In this document: in pieces, positions 26,409-35,477 of the stretch
How the letters are laid out: every line of letters starts with the position of its first letter
Position numbering within the stretch: the stretch's first letter is position 1
DNA from: Caulobacter sp.
GTDB taxonomy: Bacteria > Pseudomonadota > Alphaproteobacteria > Caulobacterales > Caulobacteraceae
Assembly (NCBI GenBank): GCA_016125585.1
Contig: WGLL01000011.1
Location: forward strand, 1-64,000
Length of the DNA stretch: 64,000 nucleotides
Direction of reading: 5' to 3'
The notes under the pieces: generated by a model
Database searches by the model: none
Seen by the model: the letters and a program-made list of their open reading frames with translations, nothing else
Told to the model about the DNA's origin: nothing
Program-made: the position numbers and the translations under genes

Positions 26409-27005
26409 CTAGAGGCCGGCCCGCACCGCCGCGCAGCCTTTGAGGAGGTCTGGCTTGGTGGCGTCGACGGCATCCACCAGGGAGATGTTCAGCGAGCCGA
26501 TGGCCTCGCCGGAGGTGCTGGCCCAGTTCATCGAGGCCTTGCCGCCGCGATAGATGTTCTGGCCCAGATCGGTTCCGGCGTGGCTGTAGTGGACGCGGAA
26601 CACCACCGTGGCCAGCTTGGAGGTGCTGGCGGCGGGGGCGACGTAGCTCTTGAGCAGTTCGACGTTGAGCTCGAGATCGGCGGCCTCGGCGGTGTCGACG
26701 ACGTCGAAGCGGACGTCGCCGATCAGGGTGATGAAGCCGGAGCGGACCCATCCGGGCACGTCCTCGGCATAGAGGGTCTTGCCGATGGTCCCCATGGTGC
26801 CGGGATCCTGGCGCATGTCCTTGATGCCGGCGATGTAGACGCGGCAGACGGGCGGCGCCGGTTGACCCTTGCGCGGCCGGGGCGGGGTTGGCCGCATGGG
26901 GCGGGGCGGACCGGTTTCGGCCGAGACGGTCTGCGGCTCGGCGACGGCGGTGGTTCCGGCCGCCAGGACGAGGGCGGCGGACAGCATCAGGGTTCTGATC
27001 AGCAT
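26409..27005 (-). CDS. Secreted hypothetical protein
   Basis: 198 residues with signal peptide MLIRTLMLSAALVLAAGTTA (cleavage near AVAEP), then a proline-rich linker (GPPRPMRPTPPRPRKGQPAPP) and a mixed alpha/beta domain with two cysteines (CRVYIAGI, GCAAV). No family recognised. The domain AADLELNVELLKSYV...TVVFRVHYSHAGTDLGQNIYRG is similar in style to the CsgG/DUF-type envelope proteins that neighbour it, suggesting a periplasmic role. Confidence 0.65.
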   Translation of the reverse strand: MLIRTLMLSAALVLAAGTTAVAEPQTVSAETGPPRPMRPTPPRPRKGQPAPPVCRVYIAGIKDMRQDPGTMGTIGKTLYAEDVPGWVRSGFITLIGDVRFDVVDTAEAADLELNVELLKSYVAPAASTSKLATVVFRVHYSHAGTDLGQNIYRGGKASMNWASTSGEAIGSLNISLVDAVDATKPDLLKGCAAVRAGL

Positions 27006-27130
27006 GGGCGCGGACTCCGGGCCGGGGGCGAAGAAGGACAGCCCCCGTCCGCCGCCTGTCCGGCGAAGATCGGGGCCCGTCTGGTGAGGCGCTTGTTCCG
27101 AACCGGTTGCCTCGGCCGGGGTCGTCTCCG

Positions 27131-27150
27131 GGCCCCGGCCTTCGCCGGGG
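27131..27150. repeat. CCCCGGCCTTCGCCGGGG palindrome
   Basis: Member of the same hairpin family as 19980-19997 and 40941-40960, lying between two minus-strand genes. Confidence 0.65.
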
Positions 27151-27177
27151 AAGGGGGTCAGGAGGGGGCGTCGCCTT

Positions 27178-27981
27178 CTATTTCGCCGGCGCCGGCAGGA
27201 CCGGCGGCGGCGGTTGCTGGATGTCGCGGGCCAGCTTGCCGGTGACCTCGGCCGACCCGTCGTTCAGGGCCTTGCGCAGCTTGGCGCCGCCATCGGCCGA
27301 CCAGGCGGCGATGTTTGTCTCGCGCTTGCCGGTGGAGACGTCGAGCGGGACCATGGCGATGAACTTGCCGCGATACAGCGCATTGCCCGCCGAGCTCAGG
27401 TCCTTGGTGTTGCCGCCCTTGGCCGGCTTGAAGGCGTCCATGGTCGGGCTGCTGGCGAACAGGTTGGCCAGCAAGGTCACGGTCACGCTCGAGCCGTCGC
27501 TCGAGAACTGATAGTCGGCCGCGGTCAGCAGCACCGCGTCGCGGGGCGAGTCGCTGATCGCCGGGTTGATGCTGGCGATGGAGACGTCCTTGACCACCCG
27601 CACGCCGTCGACCTTGAGGAAGTCGACCGCCGACAGCGAGGTCTGCAGGTCCTGGCGCAGGGTCTCATCGAAGTTGAAGTCGATGACCGCGTCGCGGGCC
27701 GGCTTGACCGCCTCTTCGGCGGCGCTGGTGTTGCCGGCCTCGATGCCGGCGGCGACCAGCGCCCCGATCAGGCCGCCCTGGCCGCCGGTGTTGACCGGCG
27801 CGACATAGATGTAGATCTCGCTCTGACGGATCGGCGCCACCACCTCGGTCGAGGTCAGGGCGGCGCGGGCGGGACCCGACAGCGGCACATACTCGGGAAT
27901 GGGCGTGACGCAGGCGCTGAGAGACAGGCCGCCGGCGCCCAGGGCGCAGGTCAGCATCAGGGATTTGAGGAAACGGGACAT
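27178..27981 (-). CDS. Lipoprotein of unknown function
   Basis: 267 residues from the ATG at 27981 (MSRFLKSLMLTCALGAGG). Lipobox LSLSAC puts a lipidated Cys at about residue 23. The body has a glycine-rich stretch (NTGGQGGLIGALVAAGIEAG) resembling glycine-zipper proteins, then VDFLKVDGVRVVKDVSIASI and a beta-rich C-terminus, ending in a proline tail QQPPPPVLPAPAK. Possibly outer-membrane anchored. The open frame continues upstream to 28266 through a repeat, which is not coding. Confidence 0.75.
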   Translation of the reverse strand: MSRFLKSLMLTCALGAGGLSLSACVTPIPEYVPLSGPARAALTSTEVVAPIRQSEIYIYVAPVNTGGQGGLIGALVAAGIEAGNTSAAEEAVKPARDAVIDFNFDETLRQDLQTSLSAVDFLKVDGVRVVKDVSIASINPAISDSPRDAVLLTAADYQFSSDGSSVTVTLLANLFASSPTMDAFKPAKGGNTKDLSSAGNALYRGKFIAMVPLDVSTGKRETNIAAWSADGGAKLRKALNDGSAEVTGKLARDIQQPPPPVLPAPAK

Positions 27982-28126
27982 TGTGGCCCCCCGGCCAGAA
28001 AAGGCGATTGACGGCGGACAGAACAGCCCGTCGCCCGAGCGGAAGCTAGGGAAGCCGCAGCCGCTGGCAAGTGGGATTCTCATCGACCCGTGGTTGTTGG
28101 ATTTGGTGGAGGTGTTTGGTGGAGTT

Positions 28127-28313
28127 CCTTCTCCCGCTCGCCGGGAGAAGGTGGCGGCGAAGCCGCCGGATGAGGGCGGCACCGACCGGTCCAGAAGGCC
28201 CGCTCCTTGAGGCAGTGCCGCCCGCTCTGCAAAGTACGAATCCCCTCCTGCCGGCGCTGCCCTCATCCGAGCCCACTGCGTGGGCCCACCTTCTCCCGGC
28301 GAGCGGGAGAAGG
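28127..28313. repeat. Inverted pair of CTTCTCCC...GGGAGAAGG repeats
   Basis: Copies at 28127-28180 and 28260-28313 face each other; each has a short hairpin (CCTTCTCCCGCTCGCCGGGAGAAGG and its mirror) plus a CGGATGAGGG/CCCTCATCCG tail. The 397-base gap 27982-28378 has this pair and no gene. Confidence 0.8.
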
Positions 28314-28378
28314 ATCTGTGGCTCCCGCGAGGCGACCCGGCGCGCTATAGGGGCCGCCCGTCCCTTGCGAGCCGCGTC

Positions 28379-29053
28379 ATGATCCCCTGGGTGCATCTTT
28401 CCACCGCGACCATGCCCGGCGGTGGCGGTGATCTGAAATTGATGCGGCGCGGCGATGAGTTCTCGATCATGGCCGAGGGCGGCATCGAGCTGATGAACAG
28501 CCGTCTCAGCGGCTCCGAACAGGCCCTGGCCGAACTGACCCTGGAGCGGCTGGGCGGGCGGGCGGCGCCGCATCTGCTGGTCGGCGGGCTGGGGATGGGG
28601 TTCACCCTGCGCGCGGCCCTGGCGGCGCTGGGCCCGGATGGGCGGCTGACCGTGGCCGAACTGGTCCCGGAGGTGGTGGACTGGGCGCGGGGGCCGATGG
28701 CGCCGGTGCATGGCGAGAGTCTGGACGATCCCCGCGTCAGCATCCGGGTCGGCGACGTCGGCGAGGTGATCGCCGGGGCCCGGGCCGACTTCGACGCCAT
28801 CCTGCTGGACGTCGACAACGGACCCGAAGGCCTGACCCGCCGGGCCAACGACGGCCTCTATGATTTCGCGGGCCTGGAGGCCGCCCGGCGCGCCCTGACG
28901 CCCGGCGGCGTGCTGGCCGTCTGGTCCAGCGCGCCGCACGCGGTCTTTTCCGGTCGCCTGCGACGCTCAGGCTTCAGGTTCGAGGAGCGCCGCGTCAAGG
29001 CCGGTCCGGGGCGACGCAAGGCCAGCCACGTCATCTGGTTGATTCAGGACTGA
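28379..29053 (+). CDS. Spermidine synthase-like methyltransferase-fold protein
   Basis: 224 residues from the ATG at 28379 (MIPWVHLSTATMPGGGGDLKL). The Rossmann-type motif LLVGGLGMGFTLRAAL (residues about 65-80) and DAILLDVDNGPEGLTRRANDGLYDFAGLEAARRALTPGGVLAVWSS match the spermidine synthase/PMT family without its N-terminal hairpin. Polyamine formation is possible but many short alphaproteobacterial members are of unknown function. The gene is bracketed on both sides by inverted pairs of the same intergenic repeat. Confidence 0.75.
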   Translation: MIPWVHLSTATMPGGGGDLKLMRRGDEFSIMAEGGIELMNSRLSGSEQALAELTLERLGGRAAPHLLVGGLGMGFTLRAALAALGPDGRLTVAELVPEVVDWARGPMAPVHGESLDDPRVSIRVGDVGEVIAGARADFDAILLDVDNGPEGLTRRANDGLYDFAGLEAARRALTPGGVLAVWSSAPHAVFSGRLRRSGFRFEERRVKAGPGRRKASHVIWLIQD

Positions 29054-29069
29054 TGTTCAGGGGAATCGT

Positions 29070-29248
29070 CCTTCTCCCACTTGGGGGAGAAGGTGTCGGC
29101 GTAGCCGACGGATGAGGGGTTGTGCGGGCGGTTGGTCGTGAACTGAGAGACTGTGCGGCGGATCCTGGCCGATCATCCCTTCAAGTCAGCGCGACCCCTC
29201 ATCCGACGCCCTGCGGGCGCCACCTTCTCCCCCAGGTGGGAGAAGGTA
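29070..29248. repeat. Second inverted pair of the CTTCTCCC...GGGAGAAGG repeat
   Basis: Copies at 29070-29119 and 29193-29248, oriented towards each other, about 70 bases apart. Same family as 28127-28313. The 271-base gap has nothing else. Confidence 0.8.
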
Positions 29249-29324
29249 TCCGTCGAGCGGCCAAACGCCTTGCCGACCGCTGCGTAAAGGGGTCCAACCT
29301 GAACAAAACGCCGGGAGAGCCGCC

Positions 29325-30128
29325 ATGAACGATCGCGTCACCATCGATATCCAGGACGGCGTCGCCGACGTCCGCATGATCCGCGTCGACAAGATGAATG
29401 CGCTGGACGACGCCATGTTCTCTGCCCTGATCGCCGCCGGCGAGCGGTTGAAGACCGAAAAGGGCGTGCGGGCCGTGGTGCTGTCGGGCGAGGGCAGGGC
29501 CTTCTGCGCCGGGCTCGACATGGGCAACTTCGGCAAGATGGCGTCCGGCGCCCGCAAGGGGGGCGACGGGCTGGTCGACACCCCGCGCACCGAAAGCGGG
29601 GCCAATCGCGCCCAGAACGCGGCCATGGTCTGGCGCGATCTGCCCGTGCCGGTGATCGCCGCCGTGCATGGCGTGGCGCTGGGCGGCGGCTTCCAGGTCT
29701 GCCTCGGGGCGGACATGCGCTATGTGACGCCCGACGCCAAGATGGCCGTGCTGGAGATCAAGTGGGGGCTGGTCCCCGACATGGCCGGGGTCGCCCTGCT
29801 GCGTGGCCTGGTGCGCGACGACGTGGCCCGCGAGCTGACCTACACCGGCCGCATCTTCACCGGTGAGGAGGCCCTGGCCATGGGCATCGCCACCCGAGTC
29901 TGCGCCGATCCCCGCGCCGAGGCGCTTGCCGTGGCCCGCGAGATCGCCTCCAAGAACCCCGCCGCCATCCGTGGCGACAAGCGGCTGATGAACCTGATGG
30001 CCGACGGCGACCAGAAGGCGATCCTGCTGGCCGAGAGCGTCGAGCAGGGCGCGCTGATCGGCTCGCCCGGCAATGTCGAGGCGGTGATGGCCAATATGGA
30101 AAAGCGCGCCCCAGTCTTCGAGGACTGA
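29325..30128 (+). CDS. Enoyl-CoA hydratase/isomerase (crotonase) family protein
   Basis: 267 residues. The oxyanion-hole segments GEGRAFCAGLDM and AAVHGVALGGGFQVCLGADMRYVTPDAKMAVLEIKWGLVPDMAG are typical. The catalytic Glu of hydratases would fall in EIKWGLVPD. CoA-thioester hydration or isomerisation, probably in fatty-acid or side-chain breakdown; substrate not assigned. Start has a GGAGAG ribosome site 7 bases upstream. Confidence 0.9.
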   Translation: MNDRVTIDIQDGVADVRMIRVDKMNALDDAMFSALIAAGERLKTEKGVRAVVLSGEGRAFCAGLDMGNFGKMASGARKGGDGLVDTPRTESGANRAQNAAMVWRDLPVPVIAAVHGVALGGGFQVCLGADMRYVTPDAKMAVLEIKWGLVPDMAGVALLRGLVRDDVARELTYTGRIFTGEEALAMGIATRVCADPRAEALAVAREIASKNPAAIRGDKRLMNLMADGDQKAILLAESVEQGALIGSPGNVEAVMANMEKRAPVFED

Positions 30129-30203
30129 GGCGGGGCCTTGTGCTCTCTGGCGGGGCCGCGTGACTCCCGGTAAGCCTCGGGCGTAGGCCGCCGAAGGGAC
30201 CTG

Positions 30204-31922
30204 ATGCGAACCTCCGAGTTCAAGATCGCCGCCCTGTCGATCGCGCCGACCCTGTCGGCGGTGGCGGCGCTGGTCGCGGGCATGGTGCTGCTGGCCTCCG
30301 GCGCGACGCCGACCGATCCCGAGCGCCTGGGCCTGCTGCTGCGGCTGTCGCCCGAGGCCCTGATCGACGCCAGCCACTTCGTCTCCTCGATGCTGGGCCT
30401 GCTGCTGATCCTGCTGGCCTTTGGCCTGCGGGCCCGGCTTGGCGCGGCCTGGGCCGGGGCGGTGACCTGCCTGGCGGTGGCCGCCGCCCTGGCGCCGCTC
30501 AAGGGCCTGAACGTCGAGGAAACCGGCATCCTGGTCCTGCTGCTGGCCCTGGTCGCCCCCTTCCGGTCGGCCTTCACCCGCACCGCCCGCCTCAGCCGGA
30601 TGGAGATCACCCCCGGCTGGCTGCTGTCGGCCGCCGCGGCGGTGGCCGGGGCGGGACTGCTGGGCTGGTGGTCGTTCAGCAACGCCGACTACGGCGACCG
30701 CCAGGTCTGGCGGATGATGTTCGACGCCGACATCGAGCGGGCCATCCGCAGCTCGGTCGGCGCCGGGGTGCTGTTGCTGGCGGTGGGCGTCTGGCGCCTG
30801 TTCGCCACCGCCGCCACCCCCGGCGTGGCCGGCGAGGACGATCCCGATTTCGCCCGCGTCCGCTGCATTCTGGGCAAGGCCGAGAGCGCCGAGCCGGAGT
30901 CCAACCTGGCGCTGCTGGGCGACAAGCGTTTCCTGTTTTCGGCCAGCGGCGAGAGCTTCCTGATGTTCGGGGTGCGCGGACGGTCCTGGGTGGCCATGGG
31001 CCCGCCGGTCGGGCGGCGCAATGAGCATCTGGAACTGCTGTGGAAGTTCCGCGAGATGGCCGACGCCCACGCCGCCCGGCCCTGCATCTATGCTCTGGAG
31101 CCGGAGGATCTGGTAGACGTTGTCGAGCTGGGCTTTCACATCCAGAAGACCGGCGAGTCGGCCTCGGTGCCGCTGCAGGAGTTCACCCTGGCCGGCCGCC
31201 GCCGCGAGGTCCTGCGCCGCAACTGGCGCAAGGCCGGGGAGAGTGGCGCCACCTTCGAGGTGGCGCCCCCGGGAACGGCGCCGATGGACGAGCTGCAGCG
31301 CATCTCCGACGCCTGGCTGAAGACCCATTCGGGCGGCGAGAAGAGTTTTTCCCTCGGCGGATTCATTCCCCGCTATGTCGCCGAGTTTCCGGTGGCCCTG
31401 GTCCGGGTCGAGGGCCGCATCGTCGCCTTCGCCACCCTCTGGCCGACCGCCTCGCGGACCAGCCTGTCGATGGACCTGATGCGCTACGGCGAGGATGCGC
31501 CCAAGAACATCATGGACTTCCTGTTCGTCGAGCTGCTGACCTGGGGGCGGGAGCAGGGCTACCTGGCCTTTGATTTCGGCGTCGCGCCGCTGGCCGGTCT
31601 CGACGACCGCCCGCTGGCGCCGATCCTCAGCCGGGTCGGTCGGCTGCTCTTCGAGCGGGGCGAGGAATTCTACAATTTCCGGGGCGTGCGCCGATACAAG
31701 GACAAGTACGACCCGCTCTGGCGGCCGCGCTACATGGCCTGTCCGCACAAATGGCAGGTGCCCTTCCTGCTGGCGGATGTGGGGCTGCTGTCCTCGGGCG
31801 GCATGACCGGTCTCGGCCGCCGGCCGAAGAAGGAGGCCCTGGTCCGTCCCGGCGTCGATCCCTGTCCGGACCCGGTCAACAAACCCCTGTCGACGGAAGG
31901 CCAGCCGGCCCCGAAGGCCTAG
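30204..31922 (+). CDS. MprF-like phosphatidylglycerol aminoacyltransferase domain protein
   Basis: 572 residues. Four to five membrane segments occupy the first ~200 residues (TLSAVAALVAGMVLLASG; SSMLGLLLILLAFGL; AGAVTCLAVAAALAPL; ETGILVLLLALVAPF; GWLLSAAAAVAGAGLLGWW), then the DUF2156/GNAT-like synthase domain (LALLGDKRFLFSASGESFLMFGVRGRSWVAMGPPVG; FDFGVAPLAGLDDRPLAPILSRVGRLLFERGEEFYNFRGVRRYKDKYDPLWRPRYMA). This domain uses aminoacyl-tRNA to modify phosphatidylglycerol with Lys or another amino acid. The full 14-segment flippase part of Staphylococcus MprF is missing. Inner membrane; role in resistance to cationic peptides or acid. Confidence 0.85.
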   Translation: MRTSEFKIAALSIAPTLSAVAALVAGMVLLASGATPTDPERLGLLLRLSPEALIDASHFVSSMLGLLLILLAFGLRARLGAAWAGAVTCLAVAAALAPLKGLNVEETGILVLLLALVAPFRSAFTRTARLSRMEITPGWLLSAAAAVAGAGLLGWWSFSNADYGDRQVWRMMFDADIERAIRSSVGAGVLLLAVGVWRLFATAATPGVAGEDDPDFARVRCILGKAESAEPESNLALLGDKRFLFSASGESFLMFGVRGRSWVAMGPPVGRRNEHLELLWKFREMADAHAARPCIYALEPEDLVDVVELGFHIQKTGESASVPLQEFTLAGRRREVLRRNWRKAGESGATFEVAPPGTAPMDELQRISDAWLKTHSGGEKSFSLGGFIPRYVAEFPVALVRVEGRIVAFATLWPTASRTSLSMDLMRYGEDAPKNIMDFLFVELLTWGREQGYLAFDFGVAPLAGLDDRPLAPILSRVGRLLFERGEEFYNFRGVRRYKDKYDPLWRPRYMACPHKWQVPFLLADVGLLSSGGMTGLGRRPKKEALVRPGVDPCPDPVNKPLSTEGQPAPKA

Positions 31923-32122
31923 TTTGGCGTGACCACCCCGATCAGCACCGCGGCGTGGGCCCCAAGCATGGCGGCGCCAGCCGCTGATCCGACCATGATC
32001 GCCCGCCAGGGGATCATCCGGGGGCCCTTGATCAGGTCCGGCGGCCGCGCGCCGCGCCAGCCGGCGAGGACCGTGGTTCCGACAAGGGCTGCGGTCAGCC
32101 ACAGGGTGAGCGAGAGCGACAT
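31919..32122 (-). CDS. Small membrane protein
   Basis: 67 residues, two membrane segments (LTLWLTAALVGTTVLAGW and IMVGSAAGAAMLGAHAAVLIGV). Its stop overlaps the convergent MprF-like stop by four bases. Function unknown; the alternative is a chance ORF, but hydrophobicity pattern and position favour a gene. Confidence 0.6.
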   Translation of the reverse strand: MSLSLTLWLTAALVGTTVLAGWRGARPPDLIKGPRMIPWRAIMVGSAAGAAMLGAHAAVLIGVVTPN

Positions 32123-32257
32123 GGGCCGGATGTGCGGTGGTCCCGGTCGAGGCGCAAGAGCCCGGCTGACGATAGGGGCCCCGTGCGGCGCCGACGCTAC
32201 AGGATGGGGGCGGTCAGCGGGAGGTAAATCAACGCTTCGTTAACCCTGTTGGCCGCG

Positions 32258-32341
32258 GAATCACCCGTCAATGGGCCTGAGGCGGCATCCGTCCACAGGA
32301 TATCGCGTCCGACGCAAGATATTGTGTTAACGCCACGTTTA
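32258..32341. promoter_or_regulatory. Cell-cycle control sites before podJ (GANTC and CtrA-like box)
   Basis: GAATC, a CcrM methylation site (GANTC), is at 32258-32262. TTAA-N7-TTTA is at 32327-32341, one mismatch from the CtrA consensus TTAA-N7-TTAA. In Caulobacter podJ expression depends on GcrA, CcrM and DnaA/CtrA signals, so these sites are expected. Confidence 0.55.
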
Positions 32342-32396
32342 CACACAAGGGCTCGGTGGCTAGCGTTTGCCCTTGCGTGCCGGGAGAACGAATCGA

Positions 32397-35357
32397 ATGA
32401 CGGCGGGGGCGCCCTGGAGCGTTAAGGGTATCGACCCCAAGGCGAGAGAGATCGCAAAGGATCTCGCGCGCCGCTCCGGCATGACGCTCGGTGAATGGCT
32501 CAACCACATGATCGTCGAGGGCGAGGCGCCCGAGGACGACGCGCTCGCGACCGAGGGCCAGCGCGGTCCGGCCGATCCCACCATCCTTGAAACCCCCCGA
32601 CCCGACGCGCCGCCCCGCTATGAGGCCGTGCAGCATCCGGCCGACGAGGTCGGCAAGGTCGCCGATGCGATCGAACGCCTGACCGCCCGCATCGAGGCCG
32701 CCGAGCAGCGCTCGACCCTGGCCATCAGCGGCATCGACCAGTCGGTGCGCGGGGCCCTGTCCCGGCTGGAAGGGGCTGAACGCGAGCAGACCTCCGTCGC
32801 CGCCCGTTTCGAGGGCGCGGTTGATGAACTGAAGACCGAACAGGCGCGGGCCCTGGAGCGGCTGCGCCGCATCGAGGCCGAGGCGACCGGGCCGCGCTCG
32901 GCCGAGGCGCTGAAGGCGCTCGAGGGGTCGGTCGGCAAGGTGGCCGGTCATGTCTATGACGCCGAGGCCCGCACCCGCGAGGCCCTCGCCGCCCTGGAAG
33001 GCAAGATCGCGGCGATCGAGGCGGCGGCGGCCGCGCCGGTGGAGCGTCCCGAACTGCCCGACGCCGGCGTCCTGGCCGATGAGGTGGTCGCCCGGGTGGC
33101 CGGTCGGCTGGAGACCGCCGAAGCCCGCACCAACGAGGCGATCCGCGATCTCGGCTTCAGCTTCGTCAAGCTGGATGGCCGGCTGCGCAAGGTCGAGGGG
33201 GCGGACAACACCGCCGCCCTGCAGACCCTGTCGCACAATCTGAACGCCCGGCTGGAGGATGTGCGGCGGGAGATGGCCCAGAGCCTGCGCCAGACCTCCG
33301 ACAGCCGGTTCGACCGGGTCGAGCACAAGCTCTCGGAAATGACCGCCCATGTGCAGGCCGCTGAACAGCGCTCGGCCATGGCGATCGAACGCATGGGACG
33401 GGAGATGGTCAGCATGGCCGACAATCTCAGTCGCCGGGTGCAGTCGGTCGAGGGCCGCAGCGCCCAGGCCGTCGAGCAGGTCGGCAGCGAGGTTTCCCGC
33501 ATCGCCGGTCTGGTGGAGCAACGCTTGGCGCACAACGACGGATCCCAGGCCCAGGCGCTGGAGAAGCTCGGCTCTGAAATCGCCCGCATCACCGAACGTC
33601 TGGCCGAGCGTATCGCCAACAGCGAGCGGCGCAGCGCCCAGGCCATCGACGATGTCGGCGAGCAGGTGGCCCGGGTCACCGAACGCATCAGCCAGCGCCA
33701 GGAGCGGGCCTCGACCGACCTGGCCGAACGCATTCGCCAGAGCGAGGAGCGGACCGCGCGTCTGCTTGACGAGGCGCGCGAGAAGATCGACGCCAGCATG
33801 ACCAATGCGACCCGCCGGCTGGTCGATCAGGTCTCGCAACCGCCGCCCGCCAGCCCGCCGCCGGTCGCCGCGGCCCCTCGCCAGGCCGAGCCGACGATGG
33901 ATCCCTTCGCGCCTGATCCTTTCGCCTCGCGCGGCCAGGCCATTCCCGAAGACACCTTCCAGCCTCGCGCGTTCGGCGCCGACGCCGGCTTCGGCGCGGC
34001 GGAGCCCGGCTTCGAGGTCGACGACTTCCCGGCGCGGGAAGAGGCCCCGGCGGCCTTCTCCGACGACGACTTCGAGGCGGCCGATGAGTTCGTCTCCCTG
34101 TCTTCCGAGCCCGACATGGACGAGGCCGATCCCGAGCCGGTGTTCGAGGCCCGGGCCGACGCGGGCCGTCCGCTGAGCACGCGCGAGGTCATCGAACAGG
34201 CCCGCGCGGCGGCCCGGGTCGGCGGCTCCGGCGAGGCCAAGCCAGCCGGCAAGGCCTCTGGCCGCAGCCTTTTCGGAGGCAAGGACAAGGCTCCGAAGAA
34301 GCGCGCCAGCTCCACCATGACCACCGCGCTGGCCCTGACCGGCGTCCTGGCCTTCACCGGAATCAGCCTGGTGGGCTGGACCTTCCTCGATCCCAAGAAG
34401 GGCGGCGCTCCTGTCGACCGGATCACCGAGGCCCTGAAGCTGCGCGAGGCCGATCGCAAGGAGATCATGACGGCCGAGGCGGATACAACGCCCGCGCCGG
34501 AAGCCGTCGAGCCCCGGGTCGCCATGGCGGTGACCGAGGCGACGCCCGAAGCCTCGGCGGCGCCGGCTGACGCCGCGACGACAACAGCGGCGACCCCCGC
34601 GCCGGCGATGCCCGCCAGTCTCTATGCCGATGCGGTCCGGCGGCTGGAGGCCAAGCAGAAGGGCGGTCTCGAGGATCTGCGCAAGTCGGCCAACCAGGGC
34701 TATGCGCCGGCCCAGTTCTATCTCGCCAAGCTCTATGAGAACGGCGAGGGCGGCGTGCCCAAGGACCTGGCTCAGGCCCGTCGGTGGACCGAGCGGGCCG
34801 CGCAGGGCGGTGATCGCAAGGCGATGCACAACCTGGGCCTCTACAATTACGATGGCGTCGGCGGCCCCAAGAACCAGACCGCGGCCGCGCAGTGGTTCCG
34901 CCGGGCGGCCGACCTGGGCCTGACCGACAGCCAGTATAACCTGGGCAAGATCTACGAGATCGGCGCCGGGGTGACCCAGAACAGCGCCGAGGCCTACAAG
35001 TGGTATCTGATCGCCGCCAAGGCCGGCGACGCCGAAGCCCGGTCGAGCGCCGAAAGCATCCGGGCCAGCCTCAGCCCCGACTCGCGCGCCGTCGCCGAGC
35101 GGGCCGCCGCCGGCTATCGCGCCGCGGCCCCCAACCCCTCGGCCCAGGCCCAGCTCTCGGGCGACCCGGCCGGCGGCGCCGCCAGCAAGGCGCAGCGGGC
35201 GCTGTCGCGTCTCGGCTATTATCAGGGCCCGCAGGACGGGCGCGCCTCGCCCGCTCTGGTCGGGGCGATCAAGGCCTATCAGCGGGATCAGAACCTGCCG
35301 GCGACGGGCGCGCTGGATGCGCAGACCTCCGCCAGTCTGGCGATCTACGCGCAATAA
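32397..35357 (+). CDS. podJ: PodJ-like polar localisation factor
   Basis: 986 residues from the ATG at 32397, close to Caulobacter PodJ (about 974). The N-terminus VKGIDPKAREIAKDLARRSGMTLGEWLNHMIVE is the conserved PodJ start. Residues about 80-490 are a long coiled coil rich in EQRS...IER repeats, followed by an acidic disordered segment, a membrane span TTALALTGVLAFTGISLVGW at about 640-660, a periplasmic linker, three Sel1/TPR-like repeats (APAQFYLAKLYENGEGGV; KAMHNLGLYNYDGVGG; TDSQYNLGKIYEIGAG) at about 765-880, and a C-terminal peptidoglycan-binding domain (AQRALSRLGYYQGPQDGRASPALVGAIKAYQRDQNLPATG). In Caulobacter it recruits PleC and builds the flagellar/pilus pole. Confidence 0.9.
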   Translation: MTAGAPWSVKGIDPKAREIAKDLARRSGMTLGEWLNHMIVEGEAPEDDALATEGQRGPADPTILETPRPDAPPRYEAVQHPADEVGKVADAIERLTARIEAAEQRSTLAISGIDQSVRGALSRLEGAEREQTSVAARFEGAVDELKTEQARALERLRRIEAEATGPRSAEALKALEGSVGKVAGHVYDAEARTREALAALEGKIAAIEAAAAAPVERPELPDAGVLADEVVARVAGRLETAEARTNEAIRDLGFSFVKLDGRLRKVEGADNTAALQTLSHNLNARLEDVRREMAQSLRQTSDSRFDRVEHKLSEMTAHVQAAEQRSAMAIERMGREMVSMADNLSRRVQSVEGRSAQAVEQVGSEVSRIAGLVEQRLAHNDGSQAQALEKLGSEIARITERLAERIANSERRSAQAIDDVGEQVARVTERISQRQERASTDLAERIRQSEERTARLLDEAREKIDASMTNATRRLVDQVSQPPPASPPPVAAAPRQAEPTMDPFAPDPFASRGQAIPEDTFQPRAFGADAGFGAAEPGFEVDDFPAREEAPAAFSDDDFEAADEFVSLSSEPDMDEADPEPVFEARADAGRPLSTREVIEQARAAARVGGSGEAKPAGKASGRSLFGGKDKAPKKRASSTMTTALALTGVLAFTGISLVGWTFLDPKKGGAPVDRITEALKLREADRKEIMTAEADTTPAPEAVEPRVAMAVTEATPEASAAPADAATTTAATPAPAMPASLYADAVRRLEAKQKGGLEDLRKSANQGYAPAQFYLAKLYENGEGGVPKDLAQARRWTERAAQGGDRKAMHNLGLYNYDGVGGPKNQTAAAQWFRRAADLGLTDSQYNLGKIYEIGAGVTQNSAEAYKWYLIAAKAGDAEARSSAESIRASLSPDSRAVAERAAAGYRAAAPNPSAQAQLSGDPAGGAASKAQRALSRLGYYQGPQDGRASPALVGAIKAYQRDQNLPATGALDAQTSASLAIYAQ

Positions 35358-35477
35358 AGCTCTCGCGCTTGTGGCGGCGTGGCGCGGGAAGCACGATCAC
35401 GGTGCAGCCTGCCTCGAAAGGACAGTTTTGGCCGGCCGTCGCCTATGAACCGCGGGCCGATGCGAGCTAGGTAAGGC

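Noticed and set aside
29199-32102. 967-codon minus-strand frame opposite the crotonase and MprF-like genes
   Set aside because: Shadow frame; the plus-strand products have clear family motifs.
32268-35354. 1028-codon open frame on the minus strand opposite podJ
   Set aside because: Antisense frame of a strongly biased GC-rich gene; its repetitive Gly/Ala/Arg sequence has no recognisable domain, while the plus-strand frame is clearly PodJ.
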